Shown here: positions 1-11,154 of the stretch, piece by piece
Position numbering within the stretch: the first letter of the stretch is position 1
Layout: the number at the start of each line of letters is the position of its first letter
Source of the DNA: Polynucleobacter hallstattensis
GTDB lineage: Bacteria; Pseudomonadota; Gammaproteobacteria; Burkholderiales; Burkholderiaceae
Assembly (NCBI RefSeq): GCF_018881835.1
Contig: NZ_JACVPO010000001.1
Span: 682,001 to 746,000, forward strand
Direction: 5' to 3'
DNA length: 64,000 nucleotides
Made by a program: the position numbers and the translations under genes
The notes under the pieces: generated by a model
Database searches by the model: none
Told to the model about the DNA's origin: nothing
The model's input: the letters and a program-made list of their open reading frames with translations, nothing else

Positions 1-35
1 AGGTAATAAGTACTACATTGACGACGACGAAAAAC

Positions 36-1265
36 TTAAAAATTTCCTGCGAACCATTCCTTCATGCGCGAAATCACACTTTGTAACGCGCCTGATTGTG
101 ATACTCGACGGCCACGCAATAGCTGCGCCTGACCTTCCATTAATAAACCGATACTGGTAGCAAAACGGGGGCTACGCAAAACCTCATGCAGGTACCCGCG
201 GTACTCGGGAGTACCGATACGTGCTGGACGCAAGAACACTTGCTCAGCAAGCTCAACCATTCCCGGCATCAAGGATGTTCCACCCGTAAGCACAATCCCT
301 GAAGACACCATATCTTCGTAACCAGAATCACGCACAACGCCTCGAACTAAGGTAAATAACTCTTCTACTCGTGGCTCGATAACGGCAGCTAAGGCTTGCT
401 TTGACATTGGGCGTGGTTCACGATCACCAACGCCTGGGACATCAATCATGGTGGTGGGATCGGCCATATCTTGGCGAGCAATGCCATATTGAATCTTAAG
501 ATCTTCAGCATCAATAGTTGGTGTACGCAATGCCATTGCAATGTCATTGGTAATTTGATCACCTGCAATTGGAATCACTGCAGTATGTCGAATAGATCCT
601 TGACAGTAAATTGCAATATCAGTTGTACCACCACCAATGTCCACCAAGACAACACCCAACTCTTTTTCATCTTCAGTTAATACAGCTAAACTCGAAGCCA
701 AGGGCTGCAAAATTAAATCGTTTACCTCTAAACCACAACGACGTACACACTTCACAATATTTTGTGCGGCACTAACAGCACCAGTAACAATATGTACTTT
801 TACTTCCAGGCGTAAACCGCTCATACCAATTGGCTCACGCACATCCTCTTGTCCATCAATAATGAATTCCTGAACAAGAATATGAAGAATTTGCTGATCT
901 GTTGGAATGTTGATTGCTTTAGCAGTTTCTAAAACACGTTCAACATCGCCAGCACTCACTTCTTTATCGCGTATGGCCACCATACCGCTGGAGTTAAAGC
1001 TCACAATATGATTTCCAGCAATGCCAGTAAAGACCTGCACGATCTGGCGGTCGGCCATGACTTCAGCTTCTTCAAGCGCTTTCTGGATAGACTGAACAGT
1101 AGCTTCAATATTGACAACTACGCCCTTCTTTAAACCTTTGGACGCAGTTTGACCAACGCCAACGACATTAAATTGGCCATCAGCTTCTAACTCAGCAACC
1201 AAAGCAACTACCTTGGATGTTCCAATATCTAATCCGACCAGTAAATCGCGATTGTCTTTACTCAT
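36..1265 (-). CDS. ftsA: Cell division protein FtsA
   Basis: Actin-like ATPase that tethers FtsZ filaments to the inner membrane and recruits late divisome proteins. Seen: phosphate-1 motif LDIGTSK near residue 14, phosphate-2 motif VDIGGGTTD near residue 210, an adenosine motif LTGGTSLMPG, and a C-terminal amphipathic membrane-targeting helix ending KEWFAGNF. An ATG at 1271 lies directly against the AGGA ribosome site, while the ATG at 1265 has it six bases upstream, so I chose 1265 (409 aa, usual length). It is the last dcw gene in the window; ftsZ would be expected just beyond the left edge. Confidence 0.97.
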   Translation of the reverse strand: MSKDNRDLLVGLDIGTSKVVALVAELEADGQFNVVGVGQTASKGLKKGVVVNIEATVQSIQKALEEAEVMADRQIVQVFTGIAGNHIVSFNSSGMVAIRDKEVSAGDVERVLETAKAINIPTDQQILHILVQEFIIDGQEDVREPIGMSGLRLEVKVHIVTGAVSAAQNIVKCVRRCGLEVNDLILQPLASSLAVLTEDEKELGVVLVDIGGGTTDIAIYCQGSIRHTAVIPIAGDQITNDIAMALRTPTIDAEDLKIQYGIARQDMADPTTMIDVPGVGDREPRPMSKQALAAVIEPRVEELFTLVRGVVRDSGYEDMVSSGIVLTGGTSLMPGMVELAEQVFLRPARIGTPEYRGYLHEVLRSPRFATSIGLLMEGQAQLLRGRRVSQSGALQSVISRMKEWFAGNF

Positions 1266-1274
1266 TCTCATTCC

Positions 1275-2141
1275 TCATTGCTTCTGCTCGCTTTTTTTGC
1301 CATCTGCTTCATTTTTTTTCAAACTTGTCGAAGCAAGATGCACTGCAAAACCATTTGCGTAGCGCAGATCGATTGCATCTACCCGATTGGCCCACTTCTC
1401 TTGAACCTGTGGCCAATACTTAAAAAGACGTGCGACACGATCCTCAGTTAATGTTTTGTCTGAATTCTCTTCATCCCGACCAAACTCCACCTTCATGCCA
1501 TTGGATAACTTCACATTCCAAGCGTAGCGATCAGAGAGAGTTAAGCTTTTCACTTCCGCACTCCAAGGCTTAAACCAAGCATTCGCTCTTTCATACAAGC
1601 GCATCACCTCTTTGCTAGCATCTTCTGGTCCTGAGAAATCAATCAAAGAAATGCCATCCCCTACATCAGATACACGCCCAGCAAAGAGTTCGCCATGGGT
1701 ATTCATTAAAATGTGGCTTTCGGCACCGCCCCATGTGCCAAATGGCTTTTGTTCTTCAATGCTCACAATCAATCCGTTGGGCCAAACTCTGCGAACGTTA
1801 GCGTGACGCACCCAAGGCATGGACTCGAACCCACGCTTCACATCCTCCAACCTCACGCTGAAAAAATTTCCTTGAACCGTTTCCAAAACTTGCTGCTTCA
1901 CCACCGGCTTATTAATATGCTTGAGTGTTTGCCCAGCTACTGGCTCAATGACAACTTGACGTAAAGCAAAGACGGGGCGCTGACTCAACCACACCAAAAT
2001 TCCAACTAAAACCATGACTGCAAAACAGCGCATTAAGAAACGGCTCAGCTTTTGCATCCGCTCTGGATAATTCCAAAGCGGAGAGGCCAGTGCAGTAAAT
2101 ACTTCACCACAACCATTTAAGAAGGCGCCTATCCGACTCAT
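1275..2141 (-). CDS. ftsQ: Cell division protein FtsQ
   Basis: Bitopic divisome protein that forms the FtsQ-FtsB-FtsL complex linking the cytoplasmic ring to septal wall synthesis. Seen: a cytoplasmic tail, one membrane segment around residues 37-52 ([12 protein letters not shown]), a POTRA domain (about 58-130, with the [14 protein letters not shown] motif) and the FtsQ beta domain after it. 288 aa is usual for the family. The start overlaps the ddl stop by four bases and the stop is followed within about ten bases by ftsA, so expression is coupled to the wall synthesis genes upstream. Confidence 0.96.
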   Translation of the reverse strand: MSRIGAFLNGCGEVFTALASPLWNYPERMQKLSRFLMRCFAVMVLVGILVWLSQRPVFALRQVVIEPVAGQTLKHINKPVVKQQVLETVQGNFFSVRLEDVKRGFESMPWVRHANVRRVWPNGLIVSIEEQKPFGTWGGAESHILMNTHGELFAGRVSDVGDGISLIDFSGPEDASKEVMRLYERANAWFKPWSAEVKSLTLSDRYAWNVKLSNGMKVEFGRDEENSDKTLTEDRVARLFKYWPQVQEKWANRVDAIDLRYANGFAVHLASTSLKKNEADGKKSEQKQ

Positions 2142-3151
2142 GCTTGCGTGAGCCCCTTGCTATTACGGGTTTGGCTAATGACCCAGAGAACTAGTTCGGA
2201 ATACTCAATGCCAGCCGCTTTTGCTGCCATAGGAACTAAAGAATGCGAGGTCATACCTGGAGAGGTATTCATCTCTAAAAGATAAGGTTTGCCAGTTTTT
2301 TGATCGAGCATCACATCAGCTCGACCCCAAGTTTTGCATCCAAGCGCACGATAGGCAGCTAACGCCAATTCTTGAACTGCTTTATTCACTTCTGGCTCAA
2401 GTCCAGTTGGGCATAGATATTTAGTCTCATCAGAGAAATACTTATTATGAAAATCGTAGTTAGCCTCTGGTGGAATAATTTTGATCACAGGCAAGGCTTC
2501 GGCATTTGTTCCAAATCCAACCAGCGGACAAGTCAGCTCGTCACCAACAATACAAGTCTCTGCAATCACCTTTTTATCCATTGCGGCGGCTAACTTATAG
2601 GCAGCAGGTAATTCTTCAACCGATTTCACTTTAGTTAAACCAAGTGATGAGCCTTCATGCGCAGGCTTCACAATTAATGGCAAGCCTAAATGCTTTACAA
2701 CAGCATTCCAGTCACTGTCAGCTTTAAGCTCTTCAAATTCAGGAGTTGAAAGACCGCTACTAAGCCAAACAAGCTTGGTCGCAATTTTATCGATCGCCAG
2801 TGCAGAAGCCAGCACACCGCTACCGGTGTAAGGAAGGCCTAATAGCTCGAGTAATCCCTGGATAGTGCCATCCTCACCATAACGTCCATGTAGGGAGATG
2901 AAGATGCGATCAAATTTTTCATCTGCTATTTCAGTTGGGCAACGTAAACCCGGATCGAATGGATGCGCATCAACTCCTTTAGAGAGTAGGGCTTCCAATA
3001 CGCCGTTACCTGACATTAAGGAAATCTCTCGCTCACCAGAGCGACCACCCAGCAAGACGCCTACTCGACCTAATGATTTGACATCCAGGTCAGCGAGGTC
3101 ACTCTTGACGCGCTCGCCCCACGAATGCATTTGCATGTTTTGATTAGACAT
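2138..3151 (-). CDS. ddl: D-alanine--D-alanine ligase
   Basis: Cytoplasmic ATP-grasp ligase making the D-Ala-D-Ala dipeptide that MurF adds to the peptidoglycan precursor. Seen: N-terminal substrate motif [11 protein letters not shown] (about residues 35-45), [15 protein letters not shown]-grasp residues in [13 protein letters not shown], and the metal/ATP motif [14 protein letters not shown] near the C-terminus. 337 aa includes about 25 extra N-terminal residues compared with E. coli DdlB. The ATG at 3151 has a GGAG site 7-8 bases upstream and overlaps the end of murC by eight bases. Its place between murC and ftsQ matches DdlB. Confidence 0.96.
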   Translation of the reverse strand: MSNQNMQMHSWGERVKSDLADLDVKSLGRVGVLLGGRSGEREISLMSGNGVLEALLSKGVDAHPFDPGLRCPTEIADEKFDRIFISLHGRYGEDGTIQGLLELLGLPYTGSGVLASALAIDKIATKLVWLSSGLSTPEFEELKADSDWNAVVKHLGLPLIVKPAHEGSSLGLTKVKSVEELPAAYKLAAAMDKKVIAETCIVGDELTCPLVGFGTNAEALPVIKIIPPEANYDFHNKYFSDETKYLCPTGLEPEVNKAVQELALAAYRALGCKTWGRADVMLDQKTGKPYLLEMNTSPGMTSHSLVPMAAKAAGIEYSELVLWVISQTRNSKGLTQA

Positions 3152-4580
3152 GTTTCATCTCCGCCAATACATGAGGCAATCCAGAGATCGAGCCAGCACC
3201 CATCGTGATTAAAACATCGCTATCACGTAATAAAGTGCTGAGTTTTTCTGGCATTTCTGCAACGCTTGAGGCAAAGGCCACAGCTGTACCATCTAAGGAG
3301 GAAGTAGTAGTCTTATCGGCAGTAAGTGCAGCTTTCATAAGACTTTGGCCATCCGCACCCGGAATCTTTGCCTCACCGGCTGGATATACTTCGGTTAACA
3401 CGAGTGCATCAAAGTTTTTGAGCACTTGCACAAATTCACCAAAACAATCACGAGTTCTTGTAAAGCGATGGGGCTGGAATGCTAATACCAAACGGCGGTC
3501 TGGATATGCGCCACGGGCTGCGGATAAAGTAGCCGCCATTTCAACGGGGTGGTGCCCGTAGTCATCTATTAATGTGAAGCTTCCGCCAGAGGCCAAAGGA
3601 ATTTCTCCATACCTTTGGAAGCGACGACCAACGCCACTAAATTCAGATAAAGCCTTCACAATAGCCTCATCGCTAACACCTAATTCTGTTGCAATACCAA
3701 TTGCTGCTAATGCATTTTGAACATTGTGTAGGCCAGGTAAATTTAATTGCACCTCAAGACGACCTGGCTTATTGCCATGACGACGTACAGTTTTACGATC
3801 AACCGTAAAGTGCATACGAGTACCCTTTGCCCGCACATTACTTGCACGAATATCCGCATCATCAGACAAGCCGTAGCGCAATACTGGCTGTGATACAAAC
3901 GGAACAATATCGCGAACATTGGCATCATCAATGCACAGAACAGCAACACCGTAAAAAGGCATACGCTGAATAAACTGCACAAAAGCCTGCTTCAATCTGG
4001 CCATATCATGTTGATAGGTATCCATATGATCAGCATCAATATTGGTAACGACTTCCATCGCAGGAAATAATTGCAAGAAGGAGGCATCAGACTCATCAGC
4101 TTCCACCACAATAAAGTCGCCCTGACCTAAGCGTGCATTTGCACCCGCAGAATTTAACTTACCCCCAATAACGAAGGTTGGATCTAAACCACCCTCAGCC
4201 AAAACTGAGGCAACTAAACTAGTCGTTGTTGTTTTGCCATGAGTACCTGCAATCGCAATACCCTGCTTCAAACGCATAAGCTCACCGAGCATGACAGCCC
4301 GCTGAATAACGGGAACCTTAGCTGCGCGAGCGGCTAACACTTCAGGGTTATTGCCTGCAACTGCAGTAGAAATGACTACCGCCTCTGCAGTACCGATATT
4401 TTTAGGGTCATGCCCAATATGAATCACTGCACCCAAATCTTTTAGGCGCTTTGTTACAGCACCTTCAGCCAAATCGGATCCCGATACCTGATATCCGAGG
4501 TTCAGTAAAACTTCGGCAATACCACTCATGCCTGCGCCGCCGATACCAACAAAATGGATTTGCTGAACGATATGTTTCAT
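3144..4580 (-). CDS. murC: UDP-N-acetylmuramate--L-alanine ligase
   Basis: First amino acid ligase of peptidoglycan synthesis, adding L-Ala to UDP-MurNAc in the cytoplasm. Seen: N-terminal Rossmann motif [15 protein letters not shown], Mur-ligase P-loop GTHGKTTTT near residue 112, [10 protein letters not shown], and the C-terminal DDYGHHPVE motif. I placed the start at ATG 4580 (MKHIVQQ, 478 aa), which gives a 4-base ATGA overlap with the murG stop; an upstream in-frame start at 4607 would add nine residues unlike the family. Part of the minus-strand dcw operon. Confidence 0.97.
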   Translation of the reverse strand: MKHIVQQIHFVGIGGAGMSGIAEVLLNLGYQVSGSDLAEGAVTKRLKDLGAVIHIGHDPKNIGTAEAVVISTAVAGNNPEVLAARAAKVPVIQRAVMLGELMRLKQGIAIAGTHGKTTTTSLVASVLAEGGLDPTFVIGGKLNSAGANARLGQGDFIVVEADESDASFLQLFPAMEVVTNIDADHMDTYQHDMARLKQAFVQFIQRMPFYGVAVLCIDDANVRDIVPFVSQPVLRYGLSDDADIRASNVRAKGTRMHFTVDRKTVRRHGNKPGRLEVQLNLPGLHNVQNALAAIGIATELGVSDEAIVKALSEFSGVGRRFQRYGEIPLASGGSFTLIDDYGHHPVEMAATLSAARGAYPDRRLVLAFQPHRFTRTRDCFGEFVQVLKNFDALVLTEVYPAGEAKIPGADGQSLMKAALTADKTTTSSLDGTAVAFASSVAEMPEKLSTLLRDSDVLITMGAGSISGLPHVLAEMKHV

Positions 4581-5650
4581 ATACCTACTCCTGCACAGTC
4601 TGCACATACCTCAGCCACACGCTGGGTTGCATGAGGCTTTGCTAAAGCATGCGCACGCTTAGCCATCACTTGTAAATCTTGGCGACTCAAGTTTTGAATC
4701 ATGGATGCCAGATCCTGTGGGTTGAGATCTTGTTGTGGCAACAAAATAGCTGCATCAGCATCCGATAAAAAACGTGCATTTGCGGTCTGATGATCATCAA
4801 TTGCGTATGGAAATGGAATCAAACAGGATGCAACACCACAAGCTGCGATCTCTGATACGGTCATTGCACCAGAGCGGCAGATCACCAGATCTGCTTGAGC
4901 GTAAGCGCTTGGCATATCGTTAATAAAAGGGCGAATATCAGCAGCAACACCTAAGTTGGCATAACGCTGTTGTAGATCTTCAAGATGCTTATCACCTGCC
5001 TGGTGAATTACATGAGGTCGCGCATCGTTATCCATCAATGCCAAGGCTGCTGGAATGACTTCATTTAAGGCTGCGGCACCTAAACTTCCGCCTACCACCA
5101 GAATTGAGAGAGGGCCAGTGCGCTCTTCATAGCGTTTTGCTGGGGCGGACACAGTTTCAAATTCTTCACGGATTGGATTACCTACCCACTCAGCATGAGT
5201 CATCGTATCTGGAAATCCAGTCAAGGTACGCATAGCAATTTTGGCTAAAGCACGGTTAGCACTTCCCGCCACAGAATTAGCTTCATGCAAAACCAATGGC
5301 TTCTTCAAGAATTTTGTCATCAAGCCACCAGGAAAAGTGATGTAACCACCCATACCTAAAACTACATTTGGCTTAATGCGGCGCATGATCTTCCAACTCT
5401 GCATACAAGCTCTTGCAAGATTAAATGGCAACATCAATGTTGCTTTGATGCCCTTACCGCGCAAGCCACCAAAGTTAACCGCCTCAAATGGGAAGTCGCA
5501 AGCTTTTACTAAGCGAAACTCCATCCCGCTTTGATTGCCAAGCCAAGATACATTCCATCCACAAATTCGCAGATATTCAGCAACAGCTAGCCCCGGGAAA
5601 ATATGCCCCCCAGTACCGCCGGCCATAATCAAGATGGATGGCTTGGTCAT
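4577..5650 (-). CDS. murG: Lipid II synthase MurG (undecaprenyl-PP-MurNAc-pentapeptide GlcNAc transferase)
   Basis: GT28 glycosyltransferase at the inner face of the membrane that adds GlcNAc to lipid I, making lipid II. Seen: N-terminal [15 protein letters not shown] loop (residues 11-25), [12 protein letters not shown], second glycine loop [10 protein letters not shown] near residue 190, and the donor-binding stretch [15 protein letters not shown] with [12 protein letters not shown]. 357 aa is normal. It shares four-base overlaps with ftsW upstream and murC downstream, as in a translationally coupled run. Confidence 0.97.
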   Translation of the reverse strand: MTKPSILIMAGGTGGHIFPGLAVAEYLRICGWNVSWLGNQSGMEFRLVKACDFPFEAVNFGGLRGKGIKATLMLPFNLARACMQSWKIMRRIKPNVVLGMGGYITFPGGLMTKFLKKPLVLHEANSVAGSANRALAKIAMRTLTGFPDTMTHAEWVGNPIREEFETVSAPAKRYEERTGPLSILVVGGSLGAAALNEVIPAALALMDNDARPHVIHQAGDKHLEDLQQRYANLGVAADIRPFINDMPSAYAQADLVICRSGAMTVSEIAACGVASCLIPFPYAIDDHQTANARFLSDADAAILLPQQDLNPQDLASMIQNLSRQDLQVMAKRAHALAKPHATQRVAEVCADCAGVGI

Positions 5651-6918
5651 AGCTTGCCACCCCGCATTAAGATTCGGTTTTCGTAATCAATCCGAAGTAG
5701 CATTGCTATGGCAACGGCATTCATCAAGATTCCTGAGCCACCATAACTCACTAGTGGAAGTGTTAAGCCTTTTGTAGGAAGCAAACCTAAGTTCACACCC
5801 ATATTGATAAATGCTTGCCAACCAATCCATATCGCCACACCTTTAGCAGCAAGGCCCGCAAAACTGCGATCTAATTGCAAAGCAGTGCGGCCAATCAGGA
5901 ATGCGCGACGCACGATCCAGTAGAACAAGAAGATCATCACTACTACACCAACAAATCCGAGCTCTTCACCAATTACTGCCATGATGAAATCCGTATGCGC
6001 CTCAGGTAGGTAATGTAATTTTTCGACGCTACCGCCTAGTCCCAGGCCAAACCATTCACCACGACCAAATGCCATCAGAGAGTGGGTTAGCTGGTAACCT
6101 TTATTCGCCGCATTGTCGGCCTGCCAAGGATCAATAAAAGCCATGATTCGCTTTTGACGGAAAGGTGAGAAGGCAATGATTGTCACGGCACTTAAAATTC
6201 CGACGGCCAATAATCCACCAAATAATTTGCCGTTGATGCCACCTAAAAATAAAATTCCAAATGCAATGAGCGATATCACTACAAGTGCACCCATATCTGG
6301 TTCAGCCATCAGCAAGCCACCAACTAAGGCAACAGCAATACCCATTGGTAGCATGCCCTTAACAAATGAGTGGAGATATTCTTGGCGTTGAACTGTATAA
6401 CTTGCAGCAAATATCACTGCAGCAAACTTCATTAGTTCAGATGGCTGGAAGTTCATCGGGCCTAATGGAATCCAACGTTTGGCGCCATTCACACCTTTTC
6501 CAATGCCAGGAATCAGCACAGCAATCAATAGCAAGACGGTGAATCCAAAAATGATTGGGGAATAGCGATCCCACACGTGAGTGGGAATCTTAAATACCCA
6601 AATAGCAACACCAATTGCAATTGCCAATGAAATGCAATGACGAATTAAGAAAAAATTACTACTGTAATTAGCATACTTAGGGCCATCTGCCAAAGTAATG
6701 GATGCTGAATACACCATGACTAAACCGATGAGGGCCAAAGAAAGTACCGCCCAAACCAACAACTGGTCATAGTCCATCATGCGTGAGCGCGTTTGCTCAA
6801 CGCCAGAAACTGCATCCCTCAAGCCACTGCGGAAGTTATCTATCCCGCCTCTGGAAAAATTCCAGAAGCGATCAAGCCCCAAACGATTCTCAGGAAAAAG
6901 TTTTTCCTTCAAACTCAT
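5647..6918 (-). CDS. ftsW: Septal peptidoglycan polymerase FtsW (SEDS family)
   Basis: Polytopic SEDS glycosyltransferase that polymerises lipid II at the septum together with FtsI. Seen: about ten hydrophobic segments; the SEDS signatures GVNGAKRWIPLGPMNFQPSE, PEAHTDFIMAVIGEELG and LPLVSYGGSGILMN; and an N-terminal cytoplasmic tail of about 50 residues before the first membrane span. 423 aa fits the family. The start overlaps the murD stop by four bases, and the place between murD and murG identifies it as FtsW rather than RodA. Confidence 0.96.
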   Translation of the reverse strand: MSLKEKLFPENRLGLDRFWNFSRGGIDNFRSGLRDAVSGVEQTRSRMMDYDQLLVWAVLSLALIGLVMVYSASITLADGPKYANYSSNFFLIRHCISLAIAIGVAIWVFKIPTHVWDRYSPIIFGFTVLLLIAVLIPGIGKGVNGAKRWIPLGPMNFQPSELMKFAAVIFAASYTVQRQEYLHSFVKGMLPMGIAVALVGGLLMAEPDMGALVVISLIAFGILFLGGINGKLFGGLLAVGILSAVTIIAFSPFRQKRIMAFIDPWQADNAANKGYQLTHSLMAFGRGEWFGLGLGGSVEKLHYLPEAHTDFIMAVIGEELGFVGVVVMIFLFYWIVRRAFLIGRTALQLDRSFAGLAAKGVAIWIGWQAFINMGVNLGLLPTKGLTLPLVSYGGSGILMNAVAIAMLLRIDYENRILMRGGKL

Positions 6919-8534
6919 GCATCAACTCCTTCGAATTGCATTCCCAATTCTTGAACTTCAGCAATAAACACCTCAGCACGTGCCACGTAATCACTAAACT
7001 GATCGAAGCTGGCGCAAGCTGGTGATAACAAAACGATATCGCCTGACTGAGCTTGTTTTGCAGCCTGCACTACTGCATTTTGCAAAGTCTCGCTCATGAC
7101 ACATGGCACTGAATCACCCAAAGCTTCAGCAATGGTTTTGGCATCTTTGCCAATTAGGAAAACACCTTTTACAAAACGTAATGTAGGATCACGTAAGGGA
7201 CTAAAGTCTTGACCTTTACCCTCACCACCAGCAATCAACCAGATCCGCTTGCCAGACTCATTAGCGCTTAAACCATTCAAAGCGGCTACCGTTGCTCCTA
7301 CGTTAGTACCCTTGCTATCGTCTACATATTCAACATTCGACACAATCGAAACACTTTGAACACGATGAGGCTCACCATGGTAATCACGTAAACCATGTAA
7401 AAGCATATTCATTGGCAAACCAGCTGAGCGCGCTAAGGCTAATGCAGCTAAGGCATTTAAAGCATTGTGGCGACCGCGAATCCGCAAAGCTTCAGCTGGA
7501 ATCAAACGCTTGAGTCTTAATGGCTCATCTTCTACAACAACTGCTTTACGGCGACGCTTCGGTTGTGGCTCAAGATCTTCATCCATTTCAGCCCAGACCA
7601 ACCAATCAATTCCACCAGCGCGCAGATCATGTTCGATTCCAAAAGCACCTTGCTCATCAGGGCGGCCGGTACCAAAAGTAATGACTGATTTACTAGATTT
7701 CTGCTCCTCAGTAAGCAGATTCATAACCAGCGCATCATCGCGATTCAAGATGCAAATACTGTCTTGTCCAAAGATATTGGCTTTTGCATCAATATAAGCC
7801 TGCATATCACCATGCCAATCCAAGTGATCTTGCGTAATGTTTAATACGGTCGCTGCTGTTGCATTGAAGGTACTGGTGTAAACCAACTGGAAGCTAGACA
7901 ACTCGAGCACCCAAATCTCAGGCATGTCGGCAACTTGATCAGACTCATCCAAACAAGACATCAACTTATCCAATGCTGCTGGGCTGATATTGCCAGCCAC
8001 AGCAACTCTCTTGCCAGCTCGCTCACACAACTGCCCTGTCAAGGCTGTTGTGGTTGTCTTTCCATTTGTTCCAGTGATGGCCAATACAGCAGGCTTGTAT
8101 TGAGACTGTTTAACTTGGGCCATGCGATCCATTGCAGCAATCGCTCTGGCAAAAAATTCCAATTCTCCCCAAATATCAATATTAGATTCTTGTGATTTAG
8201 CTAAGAAAGAGGCTACCGGCTCTTGAAATGGCGATAAACCAGGACTAATTCCAATGACTTCAATACTCTTTAAGTGGAGGTCATCCAAAGGTCCGAAATA
8301 AGCTGCTTCGAGTCCCGCAAATTCAAGATCAGCTAACCAGGCTTTTTGTCGCTCATTCAACTTTTCACGATCACGTGTATCGGCCAAACTGACCTTTGCA
8401 GCATTCCGCAAACACCACTTGGCCATAGCATAGCCAGATTCACCTAATCCTAAGATCAAAAAATGTTGGGGTGCTTGATAACCCTCATCTGTGATGAGAG
8501 CTGGGTTAGCGAAGGCTTGATCTAAGTTATACAT
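6915..8534 (-). CDS. murD: UDP-N-acetylmuramoylalanine--D-glutamate ligase
   Basis: Cytoplasmic Mur ligase adding D-Glu to UDP-MurNAc-L-Ala. Seen: N-terminal nucleotide fold ILGLGESGYAMAKW, P-loop GTNGKTTTT near residue 150, ELSSFQL, and the C-terminal VDDSKGTNVGAT motif with LSPACASFDQF. At 539 aa it is about 100 longer than E. coli MurD; part of the excess is a charged stretch around residues 310-340 rich in Arg/Lys and Glu (PKRRRKAVVVEDEP). Starts 11 bases after mraY and overlaps ftsW by four. Confidence 0.96.
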   Translation of the reverse strand: MYNLDQAFANPALITDEGYQAPQHFLILGLGESGYAMAKWCLRNAAKVSLADTRDREKLNERQKAWLADLEFAGLEAAYFGPLDDLHLKSIEVIGISPGLSPFQEPVASFLAKSQESNIDIWGELEFFARAIAAMDRMAQVKQSQYKPAVLAITGTNGKTTTTALTGQLCERAGKRVAVAGNISPAALDKLMSCLDESDQVADMPEIWVLELSSFQLVYTSTFNATAATVLNITQDHLDWHGDMQAYIDAKANIFGQDSICILNRDDALVMNLLTEEQKSSKSVITFGTGRPDEQGAFGIEHDLRAGGIDWLVWAEMDEDLEPQPKRRRKAVVVEDEPLRLKRLIPAEALRIRGRHNALNALAALALARSAGLPMNMLLHGLRDYHGEPHRVQSVSIVSNVEYVDDSKGTNVGATVAALNGLSANESGKRIWLIAGGEGKGQDFSPLRDPTLRFVKGVFLIGKDAKTIAEALGDSVPCVMSETLQNAVVQAAKQAQSGDIVLLSPACASFDQFSDYVARAEVFIAEVQELGMQFEGVDA

Positions 8535-8545
8535 ATTCTTTTGGC

Positions 8546-9715
8546 TTACCTTAATTTCAGGCTGGAGAGGCCAATGAGGACTAATAAAATGGTGATGATC
8601 CAGAAGCGAACCACAACTTGCGTTTCGCGCCAGCCACCCAATTCGAAATGGTGATGCAGTGGAGCCATCCTAAAAATACGACGGCCCTCACCAAAACGCC
8701 TCTTGGTGAATTTGAACCAGAAAACTTGCAGCATCACTGACAGTGTTTCTGCGACGAAGATCCCGCCCATGACAAAGAGTACGATTTCTTGGCGAACAAT
8801 CACGGCAATAGTTCCGAGTGCGCCACCCAATGCGAGTGCGCCAACGTCGCCCATAAATACCTGGGCCGGATGCGTGTTGTACCAAAGAAAGGCTAATCCC
8901 GCACCACCCATAGCTCCACAGAAAATCATGAGCTCACCTGCACCGGGAATATAAGGAAACAATAAATACTTTGCGTAAATCGCATTTCCCATCACATAAG
9001 CAAATGCGCCTAAAGCAGCACCGACTAATATGACTGGCATGATTACTAGACCATCTAGTCCATCCGTCAGATTGACGGCATTACTACTTCCAACAATCAC
9101 CAAGTAGCTCAAAATAATAAAGCCCATTACACCTAATGGGTAACTCACCTCTTTCATGAAAGGAATGAGTAAGTTTGATTTAGCTGGCAAGTTCAAAGCA
9201 AAGCCACTCTTGAGCCAATCAAAGAACAACTGTAAAACTTTGAGGTTATTCACTTCAGATACAGAAAAAGCCAAATAAATAGCAGCAAATAAGCCAATCA
9301 AAGTTTGCCAAAAGAATTTTTCTCTTGAGGCCATGCCTTTAGGATCTTTCCGTGCCACTTTGCGGTAATCATCAACCCAACCAACCAAGCCAAATCCAAA
9401 AGTCACAATCATCACAATCCAGATAAAACGATTGCTCAGATCAGCCCACAGCATGCAGGAGATAAAAATACCCAACAGAATTAGTACGCCACCCATAGTA
9501 GGGGTACCTGATTTCACCAAATGAGTTTGTGGGCCATCAGTACGAACCGCTTGACCCATCTTTAATGCAGTCAACTTCCGAATAACCCATGGACCAGCTG
9601 CTAAACCTATCAGCAAAGCAGTCAGTGTTGCCATCACTGCTCTAAATGTGATGTAGCTAAAGACTCGGAAAAATCCAAAATCATCTTGCAACCATTGCGC
9701 CAATATCAAGAGCAT
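8546..9715 (-). CDS. mraY: Phospho-N-acetylmuramoyl-pentapeptide transferase MraY
   Basis: Integral membrane enzyme transferring phospho-MurNAc-pentapeptide to undecaprenyl phosphate, making lipid I. Seen: about ten membrane spans; catalytic/Mg-binding motifs [16 protein letters not shown] and [12 protein letters not shown]; and the C-terminal APLHHHFE loop, all diagnostic for the family. 389 aa is typical of Burkholderiales MraY, slightly longer than the 360 aa E. coli protein. Its start overlaps the murF 3' end by ten bases. Confidence 0.97.
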   Translation of the reverse strand: MLLILAQWLQDDFGFFRVFSYITFRAVMATLTALLIGLAAGPWVIRKLTALKMGQAVRTDGPQTHLVKSGTPTMGGVLILLGIFISCMLWADLSNRFIWIVMIVTFGFGLVGWVDDYRKVARKDPKGMASREKFFWQTLIGLFAAIYLAFSVSEVNNLKVLQLFFDWLKSGFALNLPAKSNLLIPFMKEVSYPLGVMGFIILSYLVIVGSSNAVNLTDGLDGLVIMPVILVGAALGAFAYVMGNAIYAKYLLFPYIPGAGELMIFCGAMGGAGLAFLWYNTHPAQVFMGDVGALALGGALGTIAVIVRQEIVLFVMGGIFVAETLSVMLQVFWFKFTKRRFGEGRRIFRMAPLHHHFELGGWRETQVVVRFWIITILLVLIGLSSLKLR

Positions 9716-11154
9716 GTTTTAGCCTCCTCTAATAGGGCATGCACTACACGCTCCATACGCATAAAACGAGATCCCTTAACCAAAATATCTAAATGCAGCT
9801 GCTGGCTTGACTCATGATCTGCTAGCGCTACATTAAGCTCTTCAAGCAACTGATCCAATGTGGCGAAATGAGTAGCGCTACTAGTAAGCGAAAACTTCTC
9901 TGATTCATTAAAACCCTGCACCGCGTATTTACACTGCTCTCCGAATGCAAATAACTTACTAACACCCTGCTCGGCAGCATAGGCGCCAACTTCCACATGG
10001 AAGTCAGGGCCTTGATCGCCCACTTCACCCATATCACCCAATACCAACCAAGAAATATTTCCAGACTGCTTAAGTGCATCAATAGCAGCTCTTACAGAAT
10101 CAGGATTCGCGTTGTAGCTATCGTCAATCAGAGTTCGGCCTGCATTGAAAGGCTTTGATTGCATACGTCCATTTACTGGGACAAAAGATTCCAGACCTGC
10201 TTGAATTTGCTCCAAACTTAAGCCGGCGCCTAAAGCAACGGCGCTAGCTGCTAAAGCATTACGCACATTGTGATTTCCCAAGGTCTTGAGCTGGACCTCA
10301 ATCTTGCCGAGTTTAGTTGCAATCTCAATTTTTCCGCTAGTCAATAATTTGCCCGTAACAGAGGCCGTAGCCAAGGCAGAGTTAGTAGATAAAGCAAAAT
10401 CAATTACCTTTCGTCCTGCAGCAGCTTGATACCAAACATCAGAAAATTCAGAGTCAGCTGGAAATACTGCGACACCATCTGCAGGGAGTGAACTTAAGGC
10501 AGTTGCATGTTCTTTTGCAACAGTCTCCACAGTCGCCATGAATTCTTGATGCTCACGCTGTGCATTGTTAATCAGAGCAATAGTGGCTTGAGCAATGACC
10601 GCTAACTCTGCCGTTTCACCAGGATGATTCATGCCTAACTCAATTACCGCTAAGCGGTCAGCTGGTCGCATGCGCAGTAAGGTTAAGGGTAGGCCAATAT
10701 CATTATTGAAGTTGCTTTTAGTAACCAGTGTGCGTTCTTCACCTACAGCAGCCTTAAAGATGGAAGCAATCATCTCTTTTACAGTGGTCTTACCATTTGA
10801 TCCAGTTACCAAAGCCACTGGGATAGAAAACTGCCTACGCCATGCCTTTGCTAATTCACCCAAACCTTGCTTAACATCCTGGACACATACTGCAGCTAAG
10901 CTTGTAGGGCACTTTTGTTTTTGACTAATGAGTGCTGCACTTGCACCTGCCTTGGCGACATCATCCAAAAAATCATGCGCATCAAAACGTTCGCCCGCCA
11001 AGGCAATAAATAATTCACCAGACTCAATCTGACGACTATCGCTACCAATACGAGAAATAGTGATCGCTCGCGCAGATTCCTTATCAGCGTGAATCAACTG
11101 ACTGCCTGGCAACATGGCGTGCACTTGAGCAAGAGTAGTCATAGGTGCATTCAT
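9706..11154 (-). CDS. murF: UDP-MurNAc-tripeptide--D-alanyl-D-alanine ligase
   Basis: Adds the D-Ala-D-Ala dipeptide from Ddl to complete UDP-MurNAc-pentapeptide. Seen: N-terminal domain with [20 protein letters not shown]-loop [11 protein letters not shown] near residue 117, and [12 protein letters not shown] near residue 330. The reading frame can open at a TTG (11160), but the ATG at 11154 makes the four-base ATGA overlap with the murE stop that is the rule in this cluster, so I favour it (482 aa). Confidence 0.96.
   Translation of the reverse strand: MNAPMTTLAQVHAMLPGSQLIHADKESARAITISRIGSDSRQIESGELFIALAGERFDAHDFLDDVAKAGASAALISQKQKCPTSLAAVCVQDVKQGLGELAKAWRRQFSIPVALVTGSNGKTTVKEMIASIFKAAVGEERTLVTKSNFNNDIGLPLTLLRMRPADRLAVIELGMNHPGETAELAVIAQATIALINNAQREHQEFMATVETVAKEHATALSSLPADGVAVFPADSEFSDVWYQAAAGRKVIDFALSTNSALATASVTGKLLTSGKIEIATKLGKIEVQLKTLGNHNVRNALAASAVALGAGLSLEQIQAGLESFVPVNGRMQSKPFNAGRTLIDDSYNANPDSVRAAIDALKQSGNISWLVLGDMGEVGDQGPDFHVEVGAYAAEQGVSKLFAFGEQCKYAVQGFNESEKFSLTSSATHFATLDQLLEELNVALADHESSQQLHLDILVKGSRFMRMERVVHALLEEAKTCS

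Noticed and set aside
3205..3561. 118-codon plus-strand ORF inside murC
   Set aside because: Antisense shadow of murC, rich in Ser/Ala/Lys as expected from codon mirroring.
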